From Canna indica (taxonomy: Eukaryota > Streptophyta > Magnoliopsida > Zingiberales > Cannaceae): DNA of 64,000 bases. Positions 21,875 through 31,289 of this stretch are shown here, in pieces (position 1 is the first letter of the stretch; every line of letters starts with the position of its first letter). The notes under the pieces were generated by a model that saw only the letters and a program-made list of their open reading frames with translations, was not told the origin of the DNA and did not search any database. Where the stretch lies: the NCBI GenBank assembly GCA_034359265.1, contig CP136897.1:17416001-17480000 (forward strand), in the 5' to 3' direction. A program made the position numbers and the translations under genes.

Positions 21875-24160
21875 GATGAAGTTGGTTGATTAAAGTTGCT
21901 TAGGGATTCAAAGATTGTACCATTTCAAAGTTGCAACTTCAAGTCATCATGATGCCTTGTAATAAAATTGTTGGCATCAAACATTTTGATATCATCTCCT
22001 ATACCTTCTTGCTTAAATTATAATTGGAGTTTGATATATGCTTAATATTAATAGATTTTTCGCTCTTGATAAAGTTTTAAAAATATTTTTGATTTTTGAT
22101 TTCTGGTCTCTTCGGAGACCTATGTGGCCTGTAATGGGCCTAAGCGACCTTGTGGTTCTAAATCGTAGGCTAATTGTGGTCTTTCGGTTTTCAACCAATA
22201 GGAAGGGTTGGAGATCATGTTTTCATATTTATTATTTTTGTGATCTTTTAAAATTCATTTTGGTATGACTTGATTTTATTTAAAACAGATTTCGAACTAT
22301 TTAGCAAAGTTAGATTTTGAATAAAATCTTTGTTGCTTACTTTACTATCTAGAATGATTAACTTGCTTGAAATAATTATGTCATTATGTTAGCAATGATT
22401 TCCTCATGCAAGTTAAATCTAAGGTTAAATGGAAAGCTAACTAGAATGAAAAAGATTAGTTTGGCTAAATTTTCAAGTATAATGTATAACTTCGATAAAA
22501 TTAAAATTTTAGTGTTATACCTCAATGTTTAAACTTAAACTATGTCTCTATACTCATTATTAATATTGCATGTTAAACCCTTGAATTTTCATGAGTACGT
22601 AGAATTTTAGCACTTAGGCAAATTTCATTAAATGAAACTTGGTCTAGGTTGATTTAGAGACCTTCTTTTAAGTCCAAACTAGTTAAACATGCTTAGAGAT
22701 CTTATTCTTCAAATATTTCATATCTTAATATCTTTTTGATTCATTTTGATATCATGATAATTCCTTTAAAATAAATCTCTACTATCTAGCATAGGTTAAG
22801 ACTCTTAATGAAACATTGCTTTGAACCTTTATTATTTAGTAAGTTAGCTTGCTAGTTGGTATATGATTTCATTATGATACTAATGAAGCCTACTTGCAAG
22901 TTGAGAAAGTGGTAAAATTTGGAAGGCTAAAGGAAAATGGAAAGAAAGTGAAAATTTTAGAATTTCTCAATAAATGGGGTATGAGTTTCATTTTGGCAAA
23001 ATTTTTGCATAACACCTCTAGTTTCTTGGTAAAATAATTTCTCTATGCTCATGAATGATTTTGCATGATAATTGATTGAAATCTCATGAGTAGATAAAAT
23101 TTAGCTACTTAGGCAATTTCATGTCATCTAGATTGAATGAAATGTGCTCTAGGTAGAAATTCATTTTAAGTTGAAACTTAATAAACATGTTTGAGCTTAC
23201 TCATGATTTACATCCATGTGTTTAAAATCGGAAAATCGTATGTAAATGGATAAAATGACAACTAGATCATCTTAGAAGACTCAAAATTGAAAAAGTTTGA
23301 CCTAAGTCAATAATTTGACTTAGAAATTTCTTTTTGAGCTCAAACTTCACAAACATGTTTAGATTTACTCATGTTAGGTGTCCAAGTGTTTAAATTTGAA
23401 AAACTATGAGTAAATGTTAAAAATTGATACTTAGCAATTTCATGATACAAAGTTTGTTGTTGAATGAAATCATGCTAAGGTAAAACTTTGACCAAATGAC
23501 ATCATTTTCATTTCAAACTTGATAAGCATGTTTTAAATAATTATATCTTGATATCTGAAAAGTTTGAATGAAAATTAAAAACTTTTGAAAAAACTCCAAT
23601 TATTTACGAAAATGCCACTAAAGTATCCTCTTCTCAAGTTGCTCATTTTTCTGATACTTTAAATTTTCATTAGATTTTCAAATGAGACTTGAAGTATAAT
23701 ATTTTAAAATTCACTTATGGTATCGTGATACTCATTTGATGAGAAAAATTATTTCTAAAATGATTTTTGACTATTTGACCGATACTTAAAAATATCGATA
23801 CTTAAGTTACTACATGATTCTTGGTTTTGGATTTCATTTATCACTTCATGATATCATGTATGACTTGATCTCTTATTCGATGTTTGGCTTTCATTCCTTG
23901 AGTTGAGACTTTCACAGTTTTGAAAAACAACCTTTAGAGTTTCAACTTTGAATTTTGATTGATTTTTCTTGTCATTTTTAAGTGATGTCAAAAGGGGAAA
24001 AAAATATAGGTAATGGGAAGAAAATATAGGAAAACTATGCTTATAGATAGGGGGAGTTCTATTACATAGACATGCATGTTGATAGGGAGAGAAATCCCAT
24101 ATTTGATATCCTCTATGCTTAATTGTAGATATTTTCTTAAGGATGTTTGTCGTCATCATC
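21875..24160. other. Retrotransposon internal region without pol
   Basis: Where pol should lie there is only AT-rich non-coding sequence. Diverged repeats occur near 22665-22720, 23165-23235, 23330-23410 and 23505-23550. Each has a segment like AAACTTNATAAACATGTTT followed by TTACTCATG or similar. No conserved aspartic protease, integrase or RT motif is visible in any frame. Confidence 0.75.
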
Positions 24161-24173
24161 AAAAAAGGGGGAG
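24161..24173 (+). other. Polypurine tract
   Basis: AAAAAAGGGGGAG sits two bases before the 3' LTR start, the usual site for plus-strand priming. Confidence 0.88.
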
Positions 24174-24175
24174 AT

Positions 24176-25608
24176 TGTTGGCCTAAGATTTTCTACCTTG
24201 GTCTTAATCTCGATTTTGATGATAACAAACATGGAACTAATGTTTCATTGAGAAATATTTTTAGGTTCCATATCGGTTAGTGTTCGATGTCCTCGATCGA
24301 AAATATCGAAGAAATTGGAAAATCAAAAGGACATTGTTCAGCGCGTTCGGGTTCGTCATGAAAATCTCTCGAAGTCGACGTGTGCACCAAAGACATCTTG
24401 GATGAGTCTAAAGAACACATGGAAAACTCTCCAAGTTGACGCACGTTGAAAGCCAGAACCCGAAAATAAAGCACGCAAGAAGATGGCTAAAAAAGTCAAG
24501 TTCAGCCGAGGCTCGATCGACCGAATATAGAGAAAAATTGGCAGTAGCCAATTCGATCGATCGAACGAAGCCAAAAATTAGCAGTGGCTACTTCGATCGA
24601 CCGACCGATCGTTCGAACGAGGCCAAAAATTGGCAGTGCCTACTTCGATCAACCGTATAGCAGAGGAGCAGAATCGCGACTCAGTCGGTCAACCCTCCGG
24701 TCGATCGAACAGAGAGGCAGAAGCATGAATTGCCAGCAATCGCTGGGCGATTGATCGGTCGGTCGACCAACAATCGACTGAAAGGCGGAAAACTGCTAGA
24801 TTTCGTGCCGTTGAGCGCTGCTTCACCCGAGCTTTCTTCTTAGCTCTATAAATACCAAAGCCTAAGTCTTCCTTTGACACTTTTGATCACTCCTACCCTT
24901 CATTGAGCCATCTTTGATCAATTCCAAGCTTTCATTGAGTTAATCTTGTGAAAACGCTAGCTTGAACCTTTTATCTCCTTGATTAAGCCTTTATTTCATT
25001 GCTTCATCATCAAAGGCATCAAGAGGAAGCTAGGAATCTTATTGTGGAGCTAAGTAATTTATTGTTTGATTTATTGCTCCATTTATTATTGTATTTTATT
25101 ATTTGTTTCTTTGTATTTGAGATTGTAAGAAGACCTAGTGTTAGGTCTTGTGATTGAGTGGTATCCTTGGTGTAGAAGGTGTAAAGCCACTTGTGTAAAC
25201 GTAGTTTGCTAGGATTAGTTGTATTGTCCTTAGGTTGAGGTGGGAGAGTGCTCTCGCTAGGAAGGTGGGATACTTCCGGGTGTGGAAGTGCCTTCGGTTT
25301 GAGAGCAGAGACTTTCTGGTGTAAAGTCCTCATTGTAAGAAAACTAATTAATCTAGTTAAACTAGTTTGAAAATCCTAAGCTGGGTGCTTAGGTAGTGGA
25401 GTAAATATTGGGGCCGAACCACTATAAATACTTGTGTTAGCATTGATATTATGTTTGTCTTTATTGCTTCATATTTATTGCTTCCGCTTGCTATTAATAT
25501 CGTGCTTAGCCTAACTAATCAAGAAACAATTAAAATTAGAATTAGGCGAAAAAATTAGTTAACATACTATTCACCCTCTCCCCTCTAGTACGGTCATTTC
25601 ACCCAACA
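24176..25608 (+). repeat. 3' LTR
   Basis: It is 1433 bp, starts TGTTGGCC and ends CACCCAACA, followed by the CCCAC target-site duplication. It is collinear with the 5' LTR, with a shorter and more degraded palindrome cluster (about 24515-24780). Confidence 0.92.
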
Positions 25609-26079
25609 CCCACTTTTTTTTCTCTCTCTTCTTTTCTTTCTCCCTTTTCTCCTCTTCTTCTCCTACACCTCCATCTCCGACATCGCTGCCTCAACTCTGT
25701 CAACCCCAACAACGTCACTGCGTCTTACCTTCTCCTTCCCTCACCGTCGCTTGCCACCTTTGCCTCTCTGCGCACTGCACTGCAGCCCGTCACCTACCCT
25801 TATCTTCATTGGACTAGGTCTGAGGACATGAATCCGAGGCAGTGGTCTTGCCCCGTCATTTCCAGAAACACCTCCATCCGTCACCATTTTGGATGCAGTG
25901 CGCAGAGAGGCAAAGGTGGCAAGCGACGGTGAGGGAAGGAGAAGGGAAGATGCAGTGACGTTGTTGGGGATGGCAAAGTTGAGGCAGCGACGACGGAGAT
26001 GGAGGTGTAGGAGAAAGAGAAGGGAAAATGGAGTAAGAAAAGAAGAGAGAGAAAAAAAAAGTGAGGTCATTTGGGAAGA

Positions 26080-26126
26080 AGAAGAAGAAGAAGAAGAAGA
26101 AGAGAGAGAGAGAGAGAGAGAGAGAT
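26080..26126. repeat. GAA and GA microsatellite
   Basis: A (GAA)n run passes directly into a (GA)n run within the right arm of the foldback MULE. The matching left-arm position has C/T-rich sequence but no such long run, so the repeat expanded on one arm only. Confidence 0.9.
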
Positions 26127-26383
26127 GGGGTCATCATCCACGTATAAAGTCGTCAGCCACGCAAGTGTCGTTTACCTTTACGTCAGCTAAGTTGAGACGT
26201 CGCTTGACGATTTGGTAAATGACATAAACAGATGTAAATATTGTGCATTTACAGGCGGATTTTAAAATCCAAGGTAGAACGTAAAATTTCTGCAAACCTT
26301 ATAATTTTTCAGTTTAATTTCCCTTTAATATATAAATATATAATTGGTCAAGTTTTGGTGAACAAAATGTAGACTGGACTAGT

Positions 26384-26850
26384 ACTATTGTGCCTGATAG
26401 AATTAGACCCAACGACACCCTACAACCAAAATCGAGCCAAAACTAGATGGCTGTGCCCGGGGGCTCCACCCAGCCACACTCCTGAACCTGACTCGAGCCA
26501 GATCGAATGGCTCCGCCCGGGGGCTCCACCCGGCCATACAAAAATATTCACGCTCTTCCTTATCACGAGGGATACACTATTACATGCTCGCTAACTCCAG
26601 GATCAGCCTTGACTCATTTTGAGCAGTATCCTTGCGAGATTACCGAGCAGCGTTATCACCTCCACCTACAATAAATACAGGCATGTCATACCTCAGGTAA
26701 CCTAAGTTTCATTTCCATTACTTTCATCTTGGATTCCTAACTTGAGCGTCGAAGTGTCTTTTGCAAGTCCCCTCACTATCGGAGTTGCACATGATCAGGA
26801 GAGAGACCGAGCCAGACCGGACTACTCTGTTCCTCAAGCAAGAATAAAAT
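26384..26850. mobile_element. Probable LTR fragment
   Basis: Two ~60-bp copies of a unit carrying GCCCGGGGGCTCCACCC lie at about 26430-26540. Further on are AATAAATACAGGCATGTCA and CTTGAGCGTCGAAGTGTCTT, a sequence style common near the 3' end of plant gypsy-type LTRs. No ends or duplication could be placed. Confidence 0.4.
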
Positions 26851-28272
26851 ATAATTTAAATATACTTAAACGTGTATATATATATATATATATATACTTT
26901 AAATATACTTAAATGTATATAAACCGGTTAACCATGGACTAACGGTTAACTGATACTCAAAAACTGAAATCGAAACTAAAAATCAAAAGTTTAGAAAATA
27001 AAAACTGACATCGAAATCGTCAGATCGATTAACCAAAAAATTTAGTTCGATTTCGAATCCGATTGTTCAATTAACCAAATTTTCCATTTTTTCAAAGCCC
27101 TAATCTTCTCCCTTAATTAGTTTCTTGCCTTGGAACACAAATCTATAAGTCACAGGAAGAACAAATGTCGTTGTTACCTACTAATTAATCATGATCTAGA
27201 AGTTGAGAATATGGTAAGAGTGCAATAACAAATGCTTCGAAAGCCCAAGACGTTCAGAAGTTGAACTAGCTAGCCGTCGTAGGAGCCATGATTTTCAATA
27301 CCTTACAAAAATAAATGTTGTAATAGACGTGTTAGTCTTTAACACGATGTTTAATGATTTATGTATTCTTCGTTGTGTTCTCCCTCTCTGAATCTTGTAT
27401 TTCTCATTTCCTCTTTATGAATACAAGATTTTTTTTTTCAAAACAAAAAATCTTAATTATAAACTAAATAGAAGATAAATTTACGAGGATAATCCACTGT
27501 TAGAGATAAGAACACATAGTCATAAACAGCTCTTTAACAAGATTATGGTGATTACGTACGTACAATGACTATTTTTATAATTAATAGACATTGCAAATTT
27601 AATACTCTCAAGCATATTTACATGCATGTTCTTAAAACTTGTACAACCCACTGAATTCCATCTATTATAATACATGCGTGAATCTTATTGTGTCAAAACT
27701 CAAAAAATCCCCTTTGGAAATTAACGTGTGGTACCAATTTGGAATCAAGAAAAAAATAATACTGAAATCGCTTGACCATTCCGTTCTAATTAGTAGAGTA
27801 ATTAATTGGTCATATTACTATATATAATTTCAAAATTATATTGTGCTAATTTTCCTAAAACTATGCTACCTTGGTCTAATTCCACGAACAGTGCCATGAT
27901 TAGTGTATCGAGATTTCTCTGTTTCCTTGTATGAAGATTCTTAATTTGGAAGGAGCAGAATATATAAAAAATACATATAAATATTAAGCCACGCATTTAA
28001 TATATACATATATAGGCAGAGACAAAAACTTCCACGTATGCCGTTGTATTTAATTAATCTCAGACTGTAATTTGTCTGCTAGTTTAAATTTAAAATATAT
28101 TTATTTATATGCTTACACATATAAAATGTAATGATTAATTTATATGGCATATGTAGACTTATAAGTCAAGTCAAATAACCTAATTTTTCCCAATTAATGC
28201 TTTACATATTGAGGAAGAATCGAACAGCTTCAACTATAAACGAGACGAAGGCATTTCATCAAACACCAACGA
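26851..28272. other. Intergenic region upstream of the DUF761 gene
   Basis: A stretch at 26920-27090 (GGTTAACC and ATCGAAATCG motifs) looks like a worn piece of the MITE family at 20809-21339. The rest is AT-rich. TATAAAC at 28235-28241 and ATATATAGGC at 28008-28017 are the only promoter-like sequences I see before the next gene. Confidence 0.45.
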
Positions 28273-29109
28273 ATGGCTTTACCGGAGAGGAGGAATTTGT
28301 TAATGACGACGATGTATTGGATCGTCGTCCTTCTCGCCACTGCTTCAGCCGCGCACGTCGCCGATCTCTTGCTCCCGCACAGTCACATCTGCCTCTGGAT
28401 CATCTCTCAGTCCATCATCTTCATCGCTTGGAAGCTCTCCAACACCGAGAACAGCGACCATGAGTTGTCATACCCAGTAAACAGTCTTCTTGAGACCTGG
28501 TATGACGACGCCGTCCCTTTCTTGCCCACCTCCACTTCTTGGAGCGGCCCGTTGGAGATTGAGCCCCTGCCGCCGGAGGTCACGAAGGAGGTGGTGGTGT
28601 CAGAGGAGCGCAGCAAGTCTGCGGCGAGGAGAAGGGCGATGAGGCGGCGGCATTGCCGTGTCGCCGCGCGAGCGGATGCGGTCGGAAGGGAGATTGTCCC
28701 GGTGGAGGCTGCGCCGCAGGTGTTCGACAGGGAGATTTTTCCTGTGGAGATCGAGGAGTGGAGGATGCAGGTGTTAGACGAGGAGATTGCGCCGCGAGTG
28801 CTCGACAAAATGATTGTCCCGGTGGCGATCAAGGAGGAGAGGAGGTCTCGGGTGTTCGACAAGGAGATCGTGCCAGTGGAGGTCAAGGAGGAGAGGAGGT
28901 CGCAGATGTTCGACAATTGCAAGGAGATGGTGCCAGTGATGATCAAGGAAGAGGCTACAGCGGCGGCGCGGTGGCAGAGGAAGGAAGTGGTGGTGGCGGA
29001 CCAGGACGAGCTGTTCCTGCGAGCGGAGGTCTTCATCAAAAAGCACTACGACAGCTTGAGGCTTCAACGCCGGGAGGAATTTGAGAGCCTTCCTTGGCTC
29101 ATCTCCTAG
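28273..29109 (+). CDS. DUF761-type membrane protein with internal repeats
   Basis: A single-exon 278-aa frame starts MALPERRNLL. Two hydrophobic segments near residues 10-32 and 38-56 (YWIVVLLATASA, ICLWIISQSIIFIAW) suggest membrane anchoring. The middle is highly charged and contains about four imperfect ~19-residue repeats of the form V(F/L)DKEIVPVEVKEERRSQ, at roughly 140-225. The C-terminus, DELFLRAEVFIKKHYDSLRL then QRREEF, matches the plant DUF761 motif (D-E-x-x-x-R-A-x-x-F-I-x-K). Proteins pairing N-terminal membrane segments with DUF761 form a large plant-specific family of unknown function, often DUF4408-linked. The gene is GC-rich against its AT-rich surroundings, which supports it as a real gene. 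The exact role is unknown. Confidence 0.82.
   Translation: MALPERRNLLMTTMYWIVVLLATASAAHVADLLLPHSHICLWIISQSIIFIAWKLSNTENSDHELSYPVNSLLETWYDDAVPFLPTSTSWSGPLEIEPLPPEVTKEVVVSEERSKSAARRRAMRRRHCRVAARADAVGREIVPVEAAPQVFDREIFPVEIEEWRMQVLDEEIAPRVLDKMIVPVAIKEERRSRVFDKEIVPVEVKEERRSQMFDNCKEMVPVMIKEEATAAARWQRKEVVVADQDELFLRAEVFIKKHYDSLRLQRREEFESLPWLIS
28690..28960 (+). repeat. In-frame tandem repeats within the DUF761 gene
   Basis: Units of about 57 bp recur with GGAGATTGTCCCGGTGGAG-like and CAAGGAGGAGAGGAGGTC-like cores. They encode the charged 19-residue repeats and keep the reading frame. Confidence 0.8.
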
Positions 29110-30619
29110 CTAGTAAAAGTGTCTTAATTCCCTTCCACAGTTTAAATTTCTTCGACAACTCACGAACAGTTAAAAATCTTCTTTTTTTATATATAATTGG
29201 GTGTATATAAAAGTGTCTTCTCTTCCATGTACAATTGGGTGTATACAAACGGGTAACGAGTAATTGTACAATTGGGAAAAAGAAAAAAAAAAGTAATTGT
29301 AAAAATGTAAATATTTGTTTAGCTATGCGTGGAATATGTCAGTGAATAAATTTGGCATTTCACGTTCGCCAATGGCTCGTGGCCTCTCTCTTTTTTTTTC
29401 ACTTTATACTAGGTAGGTAGGTGCATAGGTACGGAAATAGACTTCAAATCAATTAAAATATATTCCGATAAATTTTAGATAAATTCGAATTAAATTCAAA
29501 TAAAGTCTGAAACAAAAAATGAAAGAATCGATTAAATTCGAATATGATTTCGGGTCCAACATATATATCATGTACCTAGAATCAGAATCGGTAACCGAAA
29601 CTTTTGTACCTTTGAACATGTAAATGAATAAGTTCCAATAGGGCACCCTGAACATGTATCTTAGAACCTATAAATGAACATGTTTAAACGGGGTACCCGG
29701 AACATATACTACACCACAAGTTTTAAGTAAGGTCTGATTCCAAGTCCCAACAGTGTAGAGTTCAGATCCAAAAATGAGGAATCAATCATATATAATATAG
29801 AGTTTGAGCATTATGAAAAATACATATTACTTGGACCCACTCACCCCTATATTATACAAACGAAAAAGAAAAAATTTCTCGCCTTCCTTTATATAGTCTC
29901 ATCATTTTATTTATTTATTTTGTATTATTATTTTTATTTCTTAAAATACTACAAAAAGTATAAATAACTAAATTGACTAAATCCAATCTATAATTCTATC
30001 CTCATTTCTTATTCATTTTTCCCTATTCTGGGGCTAGTTGAGTTGTCTCATCCTCGCACTTACACTGTCACACGGTATTGCCATTGCACCTCGGCCCACC
30101 CACACGCAACTAGGTCGTACCCACACACGACCATAGCCTTGCACCTCGATCTCGCATGCAGCCATGTCGTGCAACATAGTCTGCTAATTCCCATTGCACG
30201 TTAGTTAAAAAAATATTTCTAATTGATTATTCATATTTGTGTCCAATTATCTTATTTATTTTAGTTTTATTATAGACTTCCGCATTCAATTATATACACT
30301 ATTGTGCACTTCCCTCCACCCTCTCCTCGGATATCTCTACCAATTGCAGCCCTTGATCGAAGATCCCTTCGATGTCTCTCCCCCTCTTTCCTCATCAACC
30401 CGTCCACGTCTCCTCCCTTGCCTTTTTCTCCTAGTCCTTTCTTCTTCCCTACCCCCTCCACAAAATAATCTTGAAAAATAACTACGGCTTCCTGACTACA
30501 AGTTCCTCCTAAGGTTGTCATCAACTACGATTTTAGTGAGGAGACCTACAAGCCTGGACTGATACTCTAAGATTGAGAGGAATGCACCAATCTCACCAAC
30601 TGATTTGAGGAATTCAATT
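29110..30619. other. Intergenic, no gene seen
   Basis: AT-rich DNA. The stretch 29430-29740 contains paired GAACATGT and GGGTACCCGGAACAT motifs of repeat character. The stretch 30040-30170 (CACACGGTATTGCCATTGCACC) is C-rich and resembles 51310-51420, suggesting another dispersed repeat. Confidence 0.45.
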
Positions 30620-30951
30620 AATACAATCTCAAGCTCATCCGCTCCCTCCCCACCACTCATTGCACATGCTCTCATAGATGTACAACTTGTCATGTGCCTT
30701 CGTTGCAAGTCTCTTTTCTATCACCATCAACCTATTCGCCAACATGGCCAAGTTCTTCCTCAATACCCACGACATGACCTTCACTTATCGCCCTAAGAAC
30801 GTCGCTAGCGAGCGCACCACCTTCAATAACACCGACATCGCTTGGTTGCCCCCTCGTCCCTTACCAATACCATGCTCATAAAGATGTGCCTCATTGAGCT
30901 TTTTAGCACCAAGTGCTTCAACTCTAAGCATGACTGAACCTAAATTGAAGT
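30620..30951 (+). pseudogene. Cytochrome P450 (CYP71-clan type) fragment
   Basis: Pieces in shifting frames match the N-terminal region of plant P450s in order. First is NLKLIRSLP (compare the usual GNLNLIGSLPH), then NMAKFFLNTHDMTFTYRPK with DIAW after it, then KMCLIELFSTK (compare KMCLMELFSAK before the B-C loop). At least two frameshifts and the loss of the PYGPYWR-type stretch show that it is dead. No haem-binding region is found; the sequence stops where an LTR-like repeat begins. Confidence 0.68.
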
Positions 30952-31085
30952 TGACTTGATCAAGTTATGTTTGAACCAAAATTTCTAATTGAACGAAGTC
31001 TCTAAATCGGATCTGATTGAAACTAGCTACTAAGCCGGACCCACCAATATCCACTAATAAATCGGGCTAGAAAATTACCTAAATT
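30931..31085 (+). repeat. LTR-like direct repeat, left copy
   Basis: This shares AAGTTGACTTGATCAAGTTATG, TCTAATT and ATCGGATCTGATTGAAA with 34405-34540. It lies directly after the P450 fragment and lacks the TGTTGAGAG start seen at the right copy. Confidence 0.6.
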
Positions 31086-31289
31086 AGTTTTCTCCTAGCA
31101 GATTTTCGCCACATTCCGAAGTTAGTGAGAAATCTAGTATCTTTTGGAGTTCCTGACATTAGAAACTACACGACGTCCTCTACAAAGTAGTCTTGGAGGT
31201 ACACAATGGAACCTCAATTGTACTGAAGGCTCTTATGACATAGAATAATTTGTACAAGGTGGATCAATTCATCTTTCGTGAAGCGGTCC

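Larger units (their letters stand above)
18383..25608 (+). mobile_element. Gag-only LTR retrotransposon (copia SIRE-like), non-autonomous
   Basis: Two LTRs (18383-19858 and 24176-25608), each TGTTGG...CCCAACA, are flanked by the 5-bp duplication CCCAC (18378-18382 and 25609-25613). The internal region has a primer-binding site, a decayed gag and a polypurine tract. It lacks any protease, integrase, reverse transcriptase or RNase H sequence. In one stretch of about 215 aligned bases from TAGCTCTATAAATACC onward I counted ten differences between the LTRs, so the insertion is not recent. The organisation fits the TR-GAG type of non-autonomous element. Its insertion split the foldback MULE, and it was later itself hit by a MITE. 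Confidence 0.92.
18140..26333. mobile_element. Foldback MULE (Mutator-like) split by an LTR retrotransposon
   Basis: The ends GGAAAATTAGACT and (reverse complement) GGGAAATTAAACT are flanked by an exact 9-bp target-site duplication TTTAATATA (18131-18139 and 26334-26342). Without the inserted retrotransposon the element would be about 963 bp. It is a near-complete hairpin: the left arm 18140-18382 plus 25614-25795 pairs with 25889-26333, leaving a loop of ~90 bp. The outer arms contain the same GCTGACGT and TGGCTGACGAC motifs; the inner arms contain matching C/T- and G/A-rich coding-like sequence. No MULE transposase is present. Confidence 0.88.

Noticed and set aside
25741..26218. Open frames in the foldback MULE arms
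   Set aside because: Both arms give mirror-image frames made of simple sequence (poly-Glu, poly-Phe/Ser); no conserved domain.
28407..29039. 210-aa open frame antisense to the DUF761 gene
   Set aside because: It exists because the sense gene is GC-rich and repetitive. The product is low-complexity Ser/Thr/Leu with no known motif.
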